64,000 nt of DNA from Gammaproteobacteria bacterium (GCA_015487785.1 WFPC01000018.1:1-64000); one strand, 5' to 3'; shown: positions 25,286 through 35,537, counted from the stretch's first letter. The notes: a model not told the origin generated them from the letters alone. A program made the numbers and translations.

Positions 25286-27883
25286 ATGCCTGCTAGTGGG
25301 CGATATGCCCCTTTGTTGATCGTTTTCGTCTATTTTCTCTCAGGTATGGCGGCACTGGCCTACGAGGTTCTGTGGGCCAAGATGCTGGGCCTGATATTTG
25401 GTGCCAGTATTTTCGGCGTGGTCATTACCATCGCCGCCTTCATGGCTGGTCTGGGTTGTGGCAGCAGTGCAGGGTTTTATTTGCAACGGCGCATCCGCAG
25501 GCCCTTGATGGTATTCGCCTTCATTGAAATAGGCATTGGTTTTTTCGCCTTCAATCTGCCTGCCTTGCTGGCTCTGGCCGATAGCGAATTGCTTGCCCTG
25601 GGCGAGAACTTTGTCTTTGCCGGCTGGTTTGGTCTGCAAGCGCTGATATTTTTCTCGGTACTGTTTCTGCCAGCCTTTGCCATGGGGTTTGGTTTCCCGA
25701 TGATTCTGCGAGCGTTGCAGAACTCATCCATTGGCTTGTCCACCATATACGCCATAAATACCTTGGGCGGTGTGCTCGGTGCCTTGCTGCCCCTGCTGTT
25801 GTTGCCGGTGTTTGGCTGGACCGTGGCCGATCGTCTGGTAGCGCTCGGTTCTTTTTTGATCGGGGGGCTGGCCTTGGTTCTGGCCTGGAGAGGCAAGGTG
25901 TCCCAAGGGTGGCTCGGACATCCGGCGGCGAGCCGCATTCACTGGCCCTCGGCATTGGCCTATGCGGTAATCGGGGCGGCGGCGCTGATGCTGCAAGTGG
26001 CCTGGACGCGCATCTATGGCATGTTGTTGTTGCGCACCGAATATGTCATGGCGATCATTCTGGCCAGTTTTTTAGTGGGTATCGGCCTGGGCAGTTATCT
26101 GGCAAGGTGGATGCGGCAGGGTTTTTGGTTGCTGGTGTTGCCGTTGTTGGCGGCATTTTTCAGTGTGCTTACCCTGTGGGCCTTGCCGTGGCTGGCACAA
26201 TGGGCGGAAACGGCGCACTTCGAGTCCTTGTTGGGTGCGATGTTGGCGCAGTCGGCCATGATCGTGCTGATGACCTTGCCGGTAACCCTGGCCTTCGGTG
26301 CCTGGTTGCCCGTGCTCACGCGTGAGTATGGCGATGATCACAGCCATGGGGCGGTGTATTACGCCACCAATTCCTTGGGGGCGGCAGTGGGCGCCTTGCT
26401 GGCCGGGTTGCTCATAACACCCTGGCTGGGCAGCGCGGCCGTGGTATGGGTGGCGGTGGCAATGATTTTGCTGGCCAGCCTGGTTTGGGTACGCAGGCCG
26501 ACCTATCTGGCTTTGGCGGCAACCGTGATGGTGCTGGCCGTGCCGGTGGCCAGCCTGCCGCCAGTCAATCGTCTGTTGCCGGTATCCCAGGCTGGCAGCC
26601 GCGACCTGGCGGTCTACGAGGATGCGCTTGGTATCACCCATGTGGTGGAACAGGCCGATGGCACACGCCTGTTGCTGGCGGATCTGCACCGTATGGATGC
26701 CTCCACCGAGCCCACCGCGGTGGCGGTACAGAAGAATCAGGCCCGTTTGCCCCTGCTGCTGGCCGCGCGGGCGCAAAAAGTGCTTTTTCTTGGTTTGGGT
26801 ACCGGTATCACGGCGGCGGGCTCTTTGCCCTGGAATGTGGCCGAGCGCACGGCGGTGGAGTTGTCTGCCGGTGCCATCGCGGCGGCTGGCGAGGCCTTTC
26901 GCCCGGTTAATGAGGCCGTGGTGGAACGCCTGCAGGTGGTGCGCGACGATGCCAGGCGGTTTTTAAAGCTCGATGACGGGCATTACGATGTCATCGTCGG
27001 TGACCTGTTTCATCCCGATCTGATCGGGCGTAGCGCGCTCTTGTCATTACAGCAGTTCCAGCGGGCACGGGCGCACTTGAGTGAAAGTGGCCTGTTCGTG
27101 CAATGGTTGGCATTGAACCAGTTCGATCTGTATTCATTGCGGGTGGTTTTGCAGACCTTTCGCCAGGTTTTTCCCTCGGCGGTGATGTTCATGGACGGTT
27201 TCCGCCTGGCGCTGGTGGGTAGCAGGAGCGGAGATATTACCTTTGCTCCCGCGGTGTGGCGGCACCTCGCCGGTGGAGAGGTCGGCGCCATGAGCGGTGG
27301 CGAGGGCGGCTGGACCTGGTTGGGGCGTTATTTTGGCCGCATCGCTGATCAACGGGTGCCGGTACAGGACGAATGGGCGCCGGTGATCGAGTTCAGTCTG
27401 CCGGCGGCGCGCTATGGGCAACGGGTCAGGCTGGAGGAGGTCTCCTGGTTCTTGCTGCGCCAGCGCCCGGATCCGCAGCAGGCGGCGCGTGAGCTGGGGG
27501 TGAGGCAAGCGGATTATCAGGCCTTCGAACAGGCCTATATGGCGACCAATTTCATCTTCAGCAGTTGGCTAGCAGGGTTTGCCGGCGATGCCTCCCGCTC
27601 TGAACAGTTCCTGCGCATGGCCTACCAGGCCAATGCCCGTGATCGCTGGGTGGGTTTCAGTCTGGCCGATCGGCTTTTCGATAATCTCGACCGCTTGGTG
27701 GCCGAGGGACAGGATCGGCGTGAGCTTTTACAACGGGTTTTGCAGATTCGGCCCGACCACTTGGCCAGCCTGAAGGCCTTGTGGCGCCTGGAGCAGGCCG
27801 CGGGCAACGCGGTGGCGGCAGCAGATTACCTGCAGCGCATCCGCCATCTGAATCCTCTGGACAAGATGGTGAGGCAGAACTAG
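25286..27883 (+). CDS. fused membrane/spermidine synthase-like protein
   Basis: Polytopic N-terminus (SGMAALAYEVLWAKMLGLIFGASIFGVV); C-terminal synthase-like fold (VLFLGLGTGITAAG, YDVIVGDLFHPD). Confidence 0.8.
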   Translation: MPASGRYAPLLIVFVYFLSGMAALAYEVLWAKMLGLIFGASIFGVVITIAAFMAGLGCGSSAGFYLQRRIRRPLMVFAFIEIGIGFFAFNLPALLALADSELLALGENFVFAGWFGLQALIFFSVLFLPAFAMGFGFPMILRALQNSSIGLSTIYAINTLGGVLGALLPLLLLPVFGWTVADRLVALGSFLIGGLALVLAWRGKVSQGWLGHPAASRIHWPSALAYAVIGAAALMLQVAWTRIYGMLLLRTEYVMAIILASFLVGIGLGSYLARWMRQGFWLLVLPLLAAFFSVLTLWALPWLAQWAETAHFESLLGAMLAQSAMIVLMTLPVTLAFGAWLPVLTREYGDDHSHGAVYYATNSLGAAVGALLAGLLITPWLGSAAVVWVAVAMILLASLVWVRRPTYLALAATVMVLAVPVASLPPVNRLLPVSQAGSRDLAVYEDALGITHVVEQADGTRLLLADLHRMDASTEPTAVAVQKNQARLPLLLAARAQKVLFLGLGTGITAAGSLPWNVAERTAVELSAGAIAAAGEAFRPVNEAVVERLQVVRDDARRFLKLDDGHYDVIVGDLFHPDLIGRSALLSLQQFQRARAHLSESGLFVQWLALNQFDLYSLRVVLQTFRQVFPSAVMFMDGFRLALVGSRSGDITFAPAVWRHLAGGEVGAMSGGEGGWTWLGRYFGRIADQRVPVQDEWAPVIEFSLPAARYGQRVRLEEVSWFLLRQRPDPQQAARELGVRQADYQAFEQAYMATNFIFSSWLAGFAGDASRSEQFLRMAYQANARDRWVGFSLADRLFDNLDRLVAEGQDRRELLQRVLQIRPDHLASLKALWRLEQAAGNAVAAADYLQRIRHLNPLDKMVRQN

Positions 27884-27892
27884 GAGCGTAAA

Positions 27893-27915
27893 AAAACCCG
27901 GCCTGGCCGGGTTTT
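27893..27915. terminator. bidirectional Rho-independent terminator
   Basis: AAAACCCGGC-CTG-GCCGGGTTTT between convergent genes. Confidence 0.85.
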
Positions 27916-27944
27916 CAAACGGTGATGCTTTATAGGTATTTTTA

Positions 27945-28073
27945 TTATTCTCCGTTTTGACGGCGCTTCAGCACATCCTGGAAGGCCCAGTTTGACATCA
28001 TGTAGGCGCCAACAATGATGAAGCCGAAGACGATGATGGGTACCAGGATGTTGATTCCGATTTCTGTGACCAT
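27945..28073 (-). CDS. 42-aa single-TM microprotein
   Basis: MVTEIGINILVPIIVFGFIIVGAYMMSNWAFQDVLKRRQNGE; RBS AGAAGAGGGG; not in the ORF track. Confidence 0.6.
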   Translation of the reverse strand: MVTEIGINILVPIIVFGFIIVGAYMMSNWAFQDVLKRRQNGE

Positions 28074-28218
28074 TATTTTTCCCCTCTTCTGTGAGTCTAT
28101 CGCTCTTTGCAGCGCATAGTATGCCGAAATATATCGGATGGTTTGCCAAAAAACAAGGGCTTTTGTGTTTTCTTATACGCGCTTTCCTTAGGCGGGACAT
28201 CATGGCGCGTTTTGACGT

Positions 28219-29007
28219 TCAGATCAAGTAGACATCGAAGCGCGTGGTCTTTCCCGGCAGCGAATGGCTGGGGCGGGGGCCGGCAATGGAAGGGGCGCGC
28301 CGCGGGCGTTTGACCACGACCCGGCGGCTGGCCCGCGCCAGGGCCGCTGCCAGCAATGCGGGGGCATTGTCGTCGTCACCCACCACGGCCCGGAGCACAC
28401 GCATTTCCTTTTTCACCAGAGCCGTCTTGTCGCGCTCCGGGTACATGGGGTCGAGGTAGATCACCTCGGGGGCTGGGCTGTTGGTGTCTTGCAGGATTTC
28501 GAGGGCGTCAGCTTGATATAGCTCCAGGCGCTGCACTACAGGTGCCAGTTCTGCCACGGTCGAGGCGCGATGCAGACCATCGGCCAGCAGGGTGCCCACG
28601 ATGGCCGAGCGTTCCATCATGGTTACCCGGCATCCCAGCAAGGCCAGAACGAAGGCATCACGGCCCAGGCCGGCGGTGAGATCCCAGATTCGGGGGCGGT
28701 GGTCGCTTTTCATCCCCACTGCCCGGGCCAGGGGTTGGCGCCGGCCCACGCCCATGCGTCGGCGATGACCCATGGCCCCGCCAACGAAGTCCACCCGTAT
28801 GGGACCAGGGGCATCGGGCCCCGTCTGTTGCAGAAACCAGCCGTGCTCATCCAGGCCCAGGACGAGGCTGCCGGGGGGAGGGTCAATGCTCAGTGCCAGA
28901 CCCAGCCGCTTGGCCTGGGCGCGGGCTTCGTCGAGACGCTGTGCCAGATGGCAGGTGACGACCAGCCGGTTTTCTCCAAGAACGGTTTGATTATTGCTGG
29001 GCATCAT
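28219..29007 (-). CDS. rsmJ: 16S rRNA (guanine1516-N2)-methyltransferase
   Basis: IWDLTAGLGRDAFVLALLGCRVTMMERS, VIYLDPMYPERDKTALVKKEMR. Confidence 0.9.
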   Translation of the reverse strand: MMPSNNQTVLGENRLVVTCHLAQRLDEARAQAKRLGLALSIDPPPGSLVLGLDEHGWFLQQTGPDAPGPIRVDFVGGAMGHRRRMGVGRRQPLARAVGMKSDHRPRIWDLTAGLGRDAFVLALLGCRVTMMERSAIVGTLLADGLHRASTVAELAPVVQRLELYQADALEILQDTNSPAPEVIYLDPMYPERDKTALVKKEMRVLRAVVGDDDNAPALLAAALARASRRVVVKRPRRAPSIAGPRPSHSLPGKTTRFDVYLI

Positions 29008-29058
29008 GGGTAATGGTCCCGGCGACCGTTGTTTCGTATCCGATAGACGAGGCTTGTC

Positions 29059-29652
29059 ATGATGGTTCCCGTAGAATCGTTTTTTCACCGTTTTCTGCCA
29101 CTGGTGCTGTTGCTGGTGTCCATGAGCGCCCTGGCCCAGGACGGTATTCGCCAAGGTTATTTTCTCATCGCCACGCCCAAACAGGATAATACGCCCTTTG
29201 CCCATACGGTGATCTATCTCACCCAGGCCGGTGAGGATGGCAGTTATGGCCTGATCGTCAACCGCCCCACCGGTATCACCATGGAGGAAGTGATTCCCGA
29301 GGCGGCGGCCACACGCCATGCCAAGGATGAATTGTTCATTGGCGGTCCCATGCACGGGCGTTTTCTGTTTCTGCTCACCCGTGGCGGGCCCGCTGCCGAC
29401 CTGCACCAGGTCAGCCCGGAAGTCTTCTTTGCCGCCGGCCGTGAAACCATCATGCGCCTGGCCGAGGAGCAGCCCAATACCGTGATGCGCATGTATGCCG
29501 GTTTCACCAGTTGGGGGCCGGGGCAATTGGAGCAGGAAATCACTTCCGGTTATTGGGTGATCGCGCCGGCCGAGACCCGGCAGGTGTTCGGTGACCAGCC
29601 GGGCCAGTTGTGGCGCAGTTTGTACACCTTGTGGAAGGGGAGTTGGATTTAG
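29059..29652 (+). CDS. YqgE/AlgH (UPF0301) family protein with predicted signal peptide
   Basis: GYFLIATPKQDNTPFAHTVIYL, GLIVNRPTG, GGPMHGRFLFLL, MYAGFTSWGPGQLEQEI; leader MMVPVESFFHRFLPLVLLLVSMSALAQ. Confidence 0.85.
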   Translation: MMVPVESFFHRFLPLVLLLVSMSALAQDGIRQGYFLIATPKQDNTPFAHTVIYLTQAGEDGSYGLIVNRPTGITMEEVIPEAAATRHAKDELFIGGPMHGRFLFLLTRGGPAADLHQVSPEVFFAAGRETIMRLAEEQPNTVMRMYAGFTSWGPGQLEQEITSGYWVIAPAETRQVFGDQPGQLWRSLYTLWKGSWI

Positions 29653-29679
29653 TTGGGGCGTTTCTGCTAGCATCGGCCG

Positions 29680-30216
29680 ATGCACCGGAAACCCCTTCTC
29701 GCCCTGCTCGATGCCTATCGGGGCCATGATGCCCACGAGGAAGCCATGCGTCGGCGCATGCGTCAGTTCGTCGAGAACCACCCCGATTGTTTCCAGCGTG
29801 AGTTGTCCGTGGGACATGTCACCGGCTCGGCCTGGATCGTCAACCCATCGCGCGACAAGGCCTTGATGTTGCACCATCGCAAGCTCGATCGCTGGTTGCA
29901 GCCGGGCGGGCATGCCGATGGCGAGGCCGATGTATTGGCGGTGGCGTTGCGCGAAGCCCGTGAGGAAACCGGTCTGCGGGGGATTCGGCCCCTTTCCCGG
30001 GCCATTTTCGATGTGGATATCCACACCATTCCCGCCCGTGGCCATGAACCCGAGCACGAGCATTTCGATGTGCGTTTCCTGTTACTCGCCGATGAGGAGG
30101 AGCCCCTGTGCCTCAGCCGGGAGTCCAGGCAACTGGCCTGGGTGGCAATGGCGGAGTTGGAGTGCCTGGCCAATGAGCGTTCCATCCTGCGCATGCGGGA
30201 GAAGAGCCGGGCCTGA
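29680..30216 (+). CDS. NUDIX hydrolase
   Basis: Nudix box GGHADGEADVLAVALREAREETGL. Confidence 0.9.
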   Translation: MHRKPLLALLDAYRGHDAHEEAMRRRMRQFVENHPDCFQRELSVGHVTGSAWIVNPSRDKALMLHHRKLDRWLQPGGHADGEADVLAVALREAREETGLRGIRPLSRAIFDVDIHTIPARGHEPEHEHFDVRFLLLADEEEPLCLSRESRQLAWVAMAELECLANERSILRMREKSRA

Positions 30217-30899
30217 TGGAGTGCCGACTGCGTCATAGCCGGCGCGCCAGGCGTCTGCGCTTGCAGTTTTCGCCCCGGGGTGAGCTGGAGGTGGTGGTGC
30301 CGGCGGCCTGTTCCGAAGCCGAGGCGCTGGCCTTCGTGGCCCGCAACCGGGCCTGGGTGGAGCGGGTGCGGGCGCGCCGGCAAGCGCAGCGTACCTTGCC
30401 CGCCGCGCGCGACAGCCTGCGGCCACAAGAGGTGGTCTTGCCCGCCATAGACGAACACTGGCAGGTGGTCTACCGGCGTGGGCGGGGCGTCAGGCAGCTC
30501 GGTGAGATTCTGCAGGTGGCCGAGGGTGACGATGAGGCGGTTGCCGGGTGTTTGCAGGCATGGCTGCAGGGCAAGGCGCGGGAACATCTGCTGCCTTGGC
30601 TGCGAAGCACCAGCGAGCGCTTGCACCTGCCCTTTGCCGCTGTCGGCCTGCGTAACCAGAAGACCCGCTGGGGCAGTTGCTCCAGCCGGGGTACGATCAG
30701 CCTCAACCGCAATCTCCTGTTTCTGCCGCCGGAGCTGGTCGACTACCTGTTCGTGCACGAACTCTGCCATACCCGCCAGCTCGATCATTCCCCACGTTTC
30801 TGGGCGCTGGTGGCAGGTTTCGAGCCGGATTACCGGCGCCTGGAGCGCGAACTGGGACGGGCCATGTGTCATGTGCCCCTGTGGGCCCTGCCGCGTTGA
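30216..30899 (+). CDS. YgjP/SprT-like zinc metalloprotease (DUF45)
   Basis: TRWGSCSSRGTISLNRNLLFLP, HELCHTRQLDHSPRFW. Confidence 0.88.
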   Translation: MECRLRHSRRARRLRLQFSPRGELEVVVPAACSEAEALAFVARNRAWVERVRARRQAQRTLPAARDSLRPQEVVLPAIDEHWQVVYRRGRGVRQLGEILQVAEGDDEAVAGCLQAWLQGKAREHLLPWLRSTSERLHLPFAAVGLRNQKTRWGSCSSRGTISLNRNLLFLPPELVDYLFVHELCHTRQLDHSPRFWALVAGFEPDYRRLERELGRAMCHVPLWALPR

Positions 30900-30905
30900 G
30901 CCGAT

Positions 30906-31253
30906 TCACATCTCCACGTAGACCCGGCCGTCTTCCACCTTGGTGGGATAGGTGCGCAGGTCTTTTTCGGCACGGAACAGGTTCAAGGCCTGGATGCCGG
31001 GCGGGAAATTCGCCCACTGGCAGACCTTGCCGGTCTTGACGTCGAATTCGGCGCGGTGGAATTTGCAGCGCAGTTTGCCACCGTCTACCAGCTTGCCTTT
31101 TTCCAGCGGCATGAACAGGTGGGGGCACTTGGCCTGGGTGGCGAAAAAACCCTCCTCCAGATGAATGAGCAGGATGGCCTCGCCGTCGATGTCGAAGGCC
31201 TTCATGCTGCCCACCGGCAGCGCGGCCTCCTCGCTGAGAAATTTCAACCCCAT
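30906..31253 (-). CDS. Rieske 2Fe-2S domain protein
   Basis: CPHLFMPLEKG...LRCKFHRAEFD. Confidence 0.85.
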   Translation of the reverse strand: MGLKFLSEEAALPVGSMKAFDIDGEAILLIHLEEGFFATQAKCPHLFMPLEKGKLVDGGKLRCKFHRAEFDVKTGKVCQWANFPPGIQALNLFRAEKDLRTYPTKVEDGRVYVEM

Positions 31254-31455
31254 GATTGCTCCTTTATTGTTAGTTATTGCTCCCTCTCGTGGAGCTGGGA
31301 TTCTACCGGATATCAGGCGAATTTTTAATCAAATCCATCAGAGTTTTTTGATATATCCCCAAATCCTCCGTCGGGGAGGGCTGCTGTTGGTATCTCGCGA
31401 CAGGTAAGTGCGGCATAATGGGGCACATGCCGCGAGGCATAAGTTTTGGAAAATC

Positions 31456-33441
31456 ATGGACTACAGTTACCTCAACGATACCCTGGCCCTGCTTGCTGCC
31501 GCCGTGGCGGTGGTGGCGTTGTTTCAGCGTCTGCATTTGCCGCCCATTCTCGGTTACCTGGTGGTGGGGGTGGTACTGGGTCCCCATGGTCTGGCCCTGA
31601 TCGCCGACACCGAACATACCCGGGGTTTCGCCGAGTTCGGCGTGGTGTTTCTGTTGTTCACCATCGGCCTGGAGTTTTCCCTCCCGTTGTTGATCCGCAT
31701 GAAGGGCGCCGTGTTCGGTCTGGGCGGCGCCCAGGTGTTACTGACGACCTTGGTGACCACCCTGGTGGCGCTGTATTTCGGGCTCGAACTGGAGAGCGCC
31801 CTGGTGCTGGGGGGGATCGTGTCCATGTCGTCCACGGCGCTGGTGATCAAGCAGCTCACAGACCAGGTGGAGCTGCATTCCCGGCATGGCCGCAATGCTG
31901 TGGGTGTGTTGTTGTTCCAGGACATCATGGTGATTCCGTTTCTCATTCTGGTGTCCAGTTTCGCGGCTCCCACGGACGAGCCGGTGTTGATGTCTCTGGC
32001 CACGGCGTTGGGCGGTGGCATTCTCGCTCTGTTGCTGATCCTGGCCCTGGGGCACTGGGCGGTGCAGCCCCTGTTCACCGTGGTGGCGCGTTTCCAGTCC
32101 ATGGAATTGTTCACCCTGGCGGTATTGCTGGTGACCCTGGGGGCGGCCTGGATCACCCATCACATGGGTCTATCGCTGGCCCTGGGTGCTTTTTTCGCCG
32201 GCATGATGCTGGGGGAGACGGAGTTTCGTCATCAGGTAGAGGCGGAGATCCGGCCCTTTCGCGACATTCTGCTGGGATTGTTTTTCGTTACCATCGGCAT
32301 GCTGCTGGATGTGGGGCTGTTGCCGCAGATCTGGCTCCAGGTCGTGTTGTTGCTGGTGTGTTTGATAGCGTTCAAGCTGTTGCTCATCATCGGCCTGTGC
32401 CGCTTGGCCGGCTGGGACAAGGCAGTGGCCTTGCGCACCGGTTTGGTGCTGGCTCACGGCGGGGAGTTCGGTTTTGCCATTCTGGCCATGGCAATGAATT
32501 CCAGCATGCTGGATGCCGAGCTGGGCCAGGTGGTGCTGGCGGCGCTGTTGTTGAGCATGGCCCTGGCACCCATCCTGATCCGCTACAACGGGCGCCTGGG
32601 TGCCTTGCTGTTGCCCGGCGAGGTGGCCCAGAGTCGCGCGCTGATGCGCGAGCGTATCGAGCAGGCCGCAGAGGGCTTGCGCAATCACGTCATTATCTGC
32701 GGCTATGGGCGGGTGGGCCAGAACGTGGCTCATTTTCTCGACGAGGAAGGCATCGAGTATCTGGCGCTGGATCTCGACCCGGTGCTGGTACAGAATGCCA
32801 TCAAGGCCCAGCAGCCGGTCAGTTACGGTGATGCCGCCAATATCGAGCTGTTGCGGGCGGCTGGCCTGGAGCAGGCCGCGGCGGTGGTGATCAGTCTGTG
32901 TGACGTGGATACGGCGCTGAAGATCCTGCACAAGCTGCGCCTGGTATCGAAGGACATTCCCGTATTGGTGCGCACCGACGACGATTCCGAGCTGGAGCGC
33001 CTGCAGGCCGCCGGTGCCACCGAGGTGATTCCGGAGACCATGGAGGCCAGCCTGATGTTGTCCTCGCATCTGTTGCTGATGCTCAACGTGCCGGTCTCGC
33101 GGGTCTTCCAGCGTATCCGCAAGGCGCGGCAGAACCGCTATGCCCTGTTGCGCCGGCTCTTTCCAGGCGAGGAGGCCACGCTCAACACCACCGCCGTGGT
33201 CAAGCAGCTTCGTGCCATCGAATTACCGGCGCAGTTGGTGGCACCGATCCGGCTGGGCGATCTCGGACTGCCCGACAAGGGGATTTTGGTCACCGCCGTG
33301 GTGCAGAACCATGAACGCATCCAGTATCCTGACGAGAACCTGGAACTGCGAGGGGGGGAAACCCTGGTACTCTATGGTACGCCGGCGGCGCTGGATCAGG
33401 CGGAGCTTTCCATGTTGCACGAGGCGCTGGACATCGTCTGA
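31456..33441 (+). CDS. CPA2-family monovalent cation:proton antiporter with TrkA-N domain (Kef-like)
   Basis: LGYLVVGVVLGPHGL; NHVIICGYGRVGQNVAHFLDEEG Rossmann fold; TrkA-C-like C-terminus. Confidence 0.9.
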   Translation: MDYSYLNDTLALLAAAVAVVALFQRLHLPPILGYLVVGVVLGPHGLALIADTEHTRGFAEFGVVFLLFTIGLEFSLPLLIRMKGAVFGLGGAQVLLTTLVTTLVALYFGLELESALVLGGIVSMSSTALVIKQLTDQVELHSRHGRNAVGVLLFQDIMVIPFLILVSSFAAPTDEPVLMSLATALGGGILALLLILALGHWAVQPLFTVVARFQSMELFTLAVLLVTLGAAWITHHMGLSLALGAFFAGMMLGETEFRHQVEAEIRPFRDILLGLFFVTIGMLLDVGLLPQIWLQVVLLLVCLIAFKLLLIIGLCRLAGWDKAVALRTGLVLAHGGEFGFAILAMAMNSSMLDAELGQVVLAALLLSMALAPILIRYNGRLGALLLPGEVAQSRALMRERIEQAAEGLRNHVIICGYGRVGQNVAHFLDEEGIEYLALDLDPVLVQNAIKAQQPVSYGDAANIELLRAAGLEQAAAVVISLCDVDTALKILHKLRLVSKDIPVLVRTDDDSELERLQAAGATEVIPETMEASLMLSSHLLLMLNVPVSRVFQRIRKARQNRYALLRRLFPGEEATLNTTAVVKQLRAIELPAQLVAPIRLGDLGLPDKGILVTAVVQNHERIQYPDENLELRGGETLVLYGTPAALDQAELSMLHEALDIV

Positions 33442-33464
33442 CGAGGAGAGCCGCGAAAATTGCA

Positions 33465-33482
33465 ATGTCATGAAAATGTAAC
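33465..33482 (+). promoter_or_regulatory. putative Pho box upstream of phoB
   Basis: ATGTCAT-GAAA-ATGTAAC, two 7-mers 11 nt apart. Confidence 0.6.
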
Positions 33483-33528
33483 AAAATGCCGATTCAATAA
33501 GTGGGCGGGTCAACGATGAGACAATGCC

Positions 33529-34215
33529 ATGGGTGCAACGATATTACTGGTGGAAGACGAGGAGGCCATCCGCGAAATGACGGCTTTCAGCCTGGCGCAG
33601 GCCGGTTTCGACATCGAGGAGGCCGCCGATGCCCAGCAGGCGGTGACTTGCCTGGCCGAGCGGCGGCCGGATCTGATCCTGCTGGACTGGATGTTGCCTG
33701 ACATCAGCGGTATCGAGCTGGCCCGGCGTTTCAAGCGCGAGGATTTGACGCGCGATATTCCGCTCATTATGCTCACCGCACGGGGGGAAGAAGACGAAAA
33801 GCTGCGCGGATTCGATGCCGGCGCCGACGATTACATCACCAAACCCTTTTCCCCCAAGGAACTGATCGCACGAATCAAGGCCGTGCTGCGTCGCAGCAGC
33901 GGCCTCAACGGCGAGGTGGTGAGCCTTGGTGGCCTGGAATTGGACGAGGGCGCACACCGTATTTTCGCTAACGGGCGGCCGGTGGACATGGGGCCGACGG
34001 AATACCGTCTGCTGAGTTTCTTCATGCGGCATCCCGAGCGGGTCTACAGCCGGGGACAATTGCTGGACCGGGTATGGGGCAGTAATGTCTATGTGGAAGA
34101 ACGCACCGTCGATGTACACATTCGCCGCTTGCGCAAGGCGCTGGAGGCCCATGGCCTGGCCCGTGTCATCCAGACAGTGCGGGGCGCGGGCTATCGTTTT
34201 TCCGCCCAGGAGTGA
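33529..34215 (+). CDS. phoB: phosphate regulon response regulator
   Basis: [56 protein letters not shown], OmpR-type C-terminus. Confidence 0.95.
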   Translation: MGATILLVEDEEAIREMTAFSLAQAGFDIEEAADAQQAVTCLAERRPDLILLDWMLPDISGIELARRFKREDLTRDIPLIMLTARGEEDEKLRGFDAGADDYITKPFSPKELIARIKAVLRRSSGLNGEVVSLGGLELDEGAHRIFANGRPVDMGPTEYRLLSFFMRHPERVYSRGQLLDRVWGSNVYVEERTVDVHIRRLRKALEAHGLARVIQTVRGAGYRFSAQE

Positions 34216-34217
34216 AA

Positions 34218-35537
34218 ATGGCTGGCCGGCACGGCACTGAGTATTGGCGCCTGGCTGGTATCGCCTTGCCGGCGCTGTTGCTGGGTGCCCTGCTGGGGAT
34301 GCCGGGCTGGGGCCTGGCATTGGGTCTGCTGGCCTACCTGATCTACCATTTGCGCAACTTGGCCCGCCTGCGGGACTGGCTGGACAATCATCACCAGGCC
34401 GAGCCTCCCGAGGCCGGGGGCTTGTGGGGCGAGGTGTTCAACCATATCCATCATCTGCAGCAGCGCAACAAGAAGCAGAAGCGCAAGCTGGCCAATGCCC
34501 TGAGCCGGTTCCAGCAAGTGGCCACCGCCTTGCCCGATGCCACCATCATTCTGCGCGAGACCGGCGAAATCGAATGGTGTAACGAGGCGGCCAAGCGCCT
34601 GCTGGGGCTGCGCACCCCGCAGGATATCGGCAATCACATCACCAACCTGATTCGTACCCCGGCTTTTTTCCACTATCTCAATCACGAGGACTTCAGCGAA
34701 CCACTGGAGATGCCCTCGCCGGTCAACAGCGACATCAACCTGGCCATACGCGTGATTCCCTATGGCCGTTCCCTGCGCCTGATGCTGGCCCGCGACATGA
34801 CCCGGGTACAGCGCCTGGAGCAGACCCGCCGGGTATTCGTGGCCAATGTGTCCCATGAGTTGCGTACCCCCCTGACGGTGATCAATGGGTATCTGGAGAG
34901 TCTCGCCGATAGTGAGGAGGCGGTTCTCAGGCCCTGGCGCAAGCCTCTGCAGCAGATGCAGCAACAGGCCAAGCGCATGGCCCGTATCGTGGACGAATTG
35001 CTGAGCCTGTCGCGACTGGAGACCAAGCCGCCGCCGTTGCTGGAAAAGGCCGTGGCGATACCGGCCCTGCTGGCCAATCTGAAGGAAGAAGCGCGCATTC
35101 TTTCCGGTGAGCGAAAACACGATATCCGTTTCGAGGTGGACGAGAGCCTCTGGCTCAAGGGTGCCGCCGACGAGCTGGAAAGCGCTTTTTCCAACCTGTT
35201 GTCCAATGCCATTCGTTATACCCCGGCCGGGGGGCGTATCGAGGTGCGCTGGTACCAGGACGACACGGGGGCCCACTTCGAGGTACAGGACAGCGGAGTG
35301 GGCATTGCCAGCGAGGATATTCCCAAACTCACCGAGCGTTTCTACCGGGTCGATATCGCCCGCTCCCGGGCCACCGGTGGCACCGGACTGGGGCTGGCCA
35401 TCGTCAAGCACGTGGTCAACCGTCATGGTGCCAGCCTGCGTATCGAGAGCACGGTGGGAGAGGGCAGCCTGTTCGCCTGTGATTTCCCTTCCCGGCTGGT
35501 CAGCCGGGCCGTGACAAAAGCCGCCGCGCTGTCATAA
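34218..35537 (+). CDS. phoR: phosphate regulon sensor histidine kinase
   Basis: FVANVSHELRTPLTVINGYLE, NAIRYTPAGG, GGTGLGLAIVKHVVNRHGA. Confidence 0.95.
   Translation: MAGRHGTEYWRLAGIALPALLLGALLGMPGWGLALGLLAYLIYHLRNLARLRDWLDNHHQAEPPEAGGLWGEVFNHIHHLQQRNKKQKRKLANALSRFQQVATALPDATIILRETGEIEWCNEAAKRLLGLRTPQDIGNHITNLIRTPAFFHYLNHEDFSEPLEMPSPVNSDINLAIRVIPYGRSLRLMLARDMTRVQRLEQTRRVFVANVSHELRTPLTVINGYLESLADSEEAVLRPWRKPLQQMQQQAKRMARIVDELLSLSRLETKPPPLLEKAVAIPALLANLKEEARILSGERKHDIRFEVDESLWLKGAADELESAFSNLLSNAIRYTPAGGRIEVRWYQDDTGAHFEVQDSGVGIASEDIPKLTERFYRVDIARSRATGGTGLGLAIVKHVVNRHGASLRIESTVGEGSLFACDFPSRLVSRAVTKAAALS

Noticed and set aside
29008-30063. Upstream extension of the rsmJ ORF (614 aa in the track)
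   Set aside because: RsmJ homology begins near MPSNNQTVLGENRL; the extension is antisense to yqgE and the NUDIX gene.
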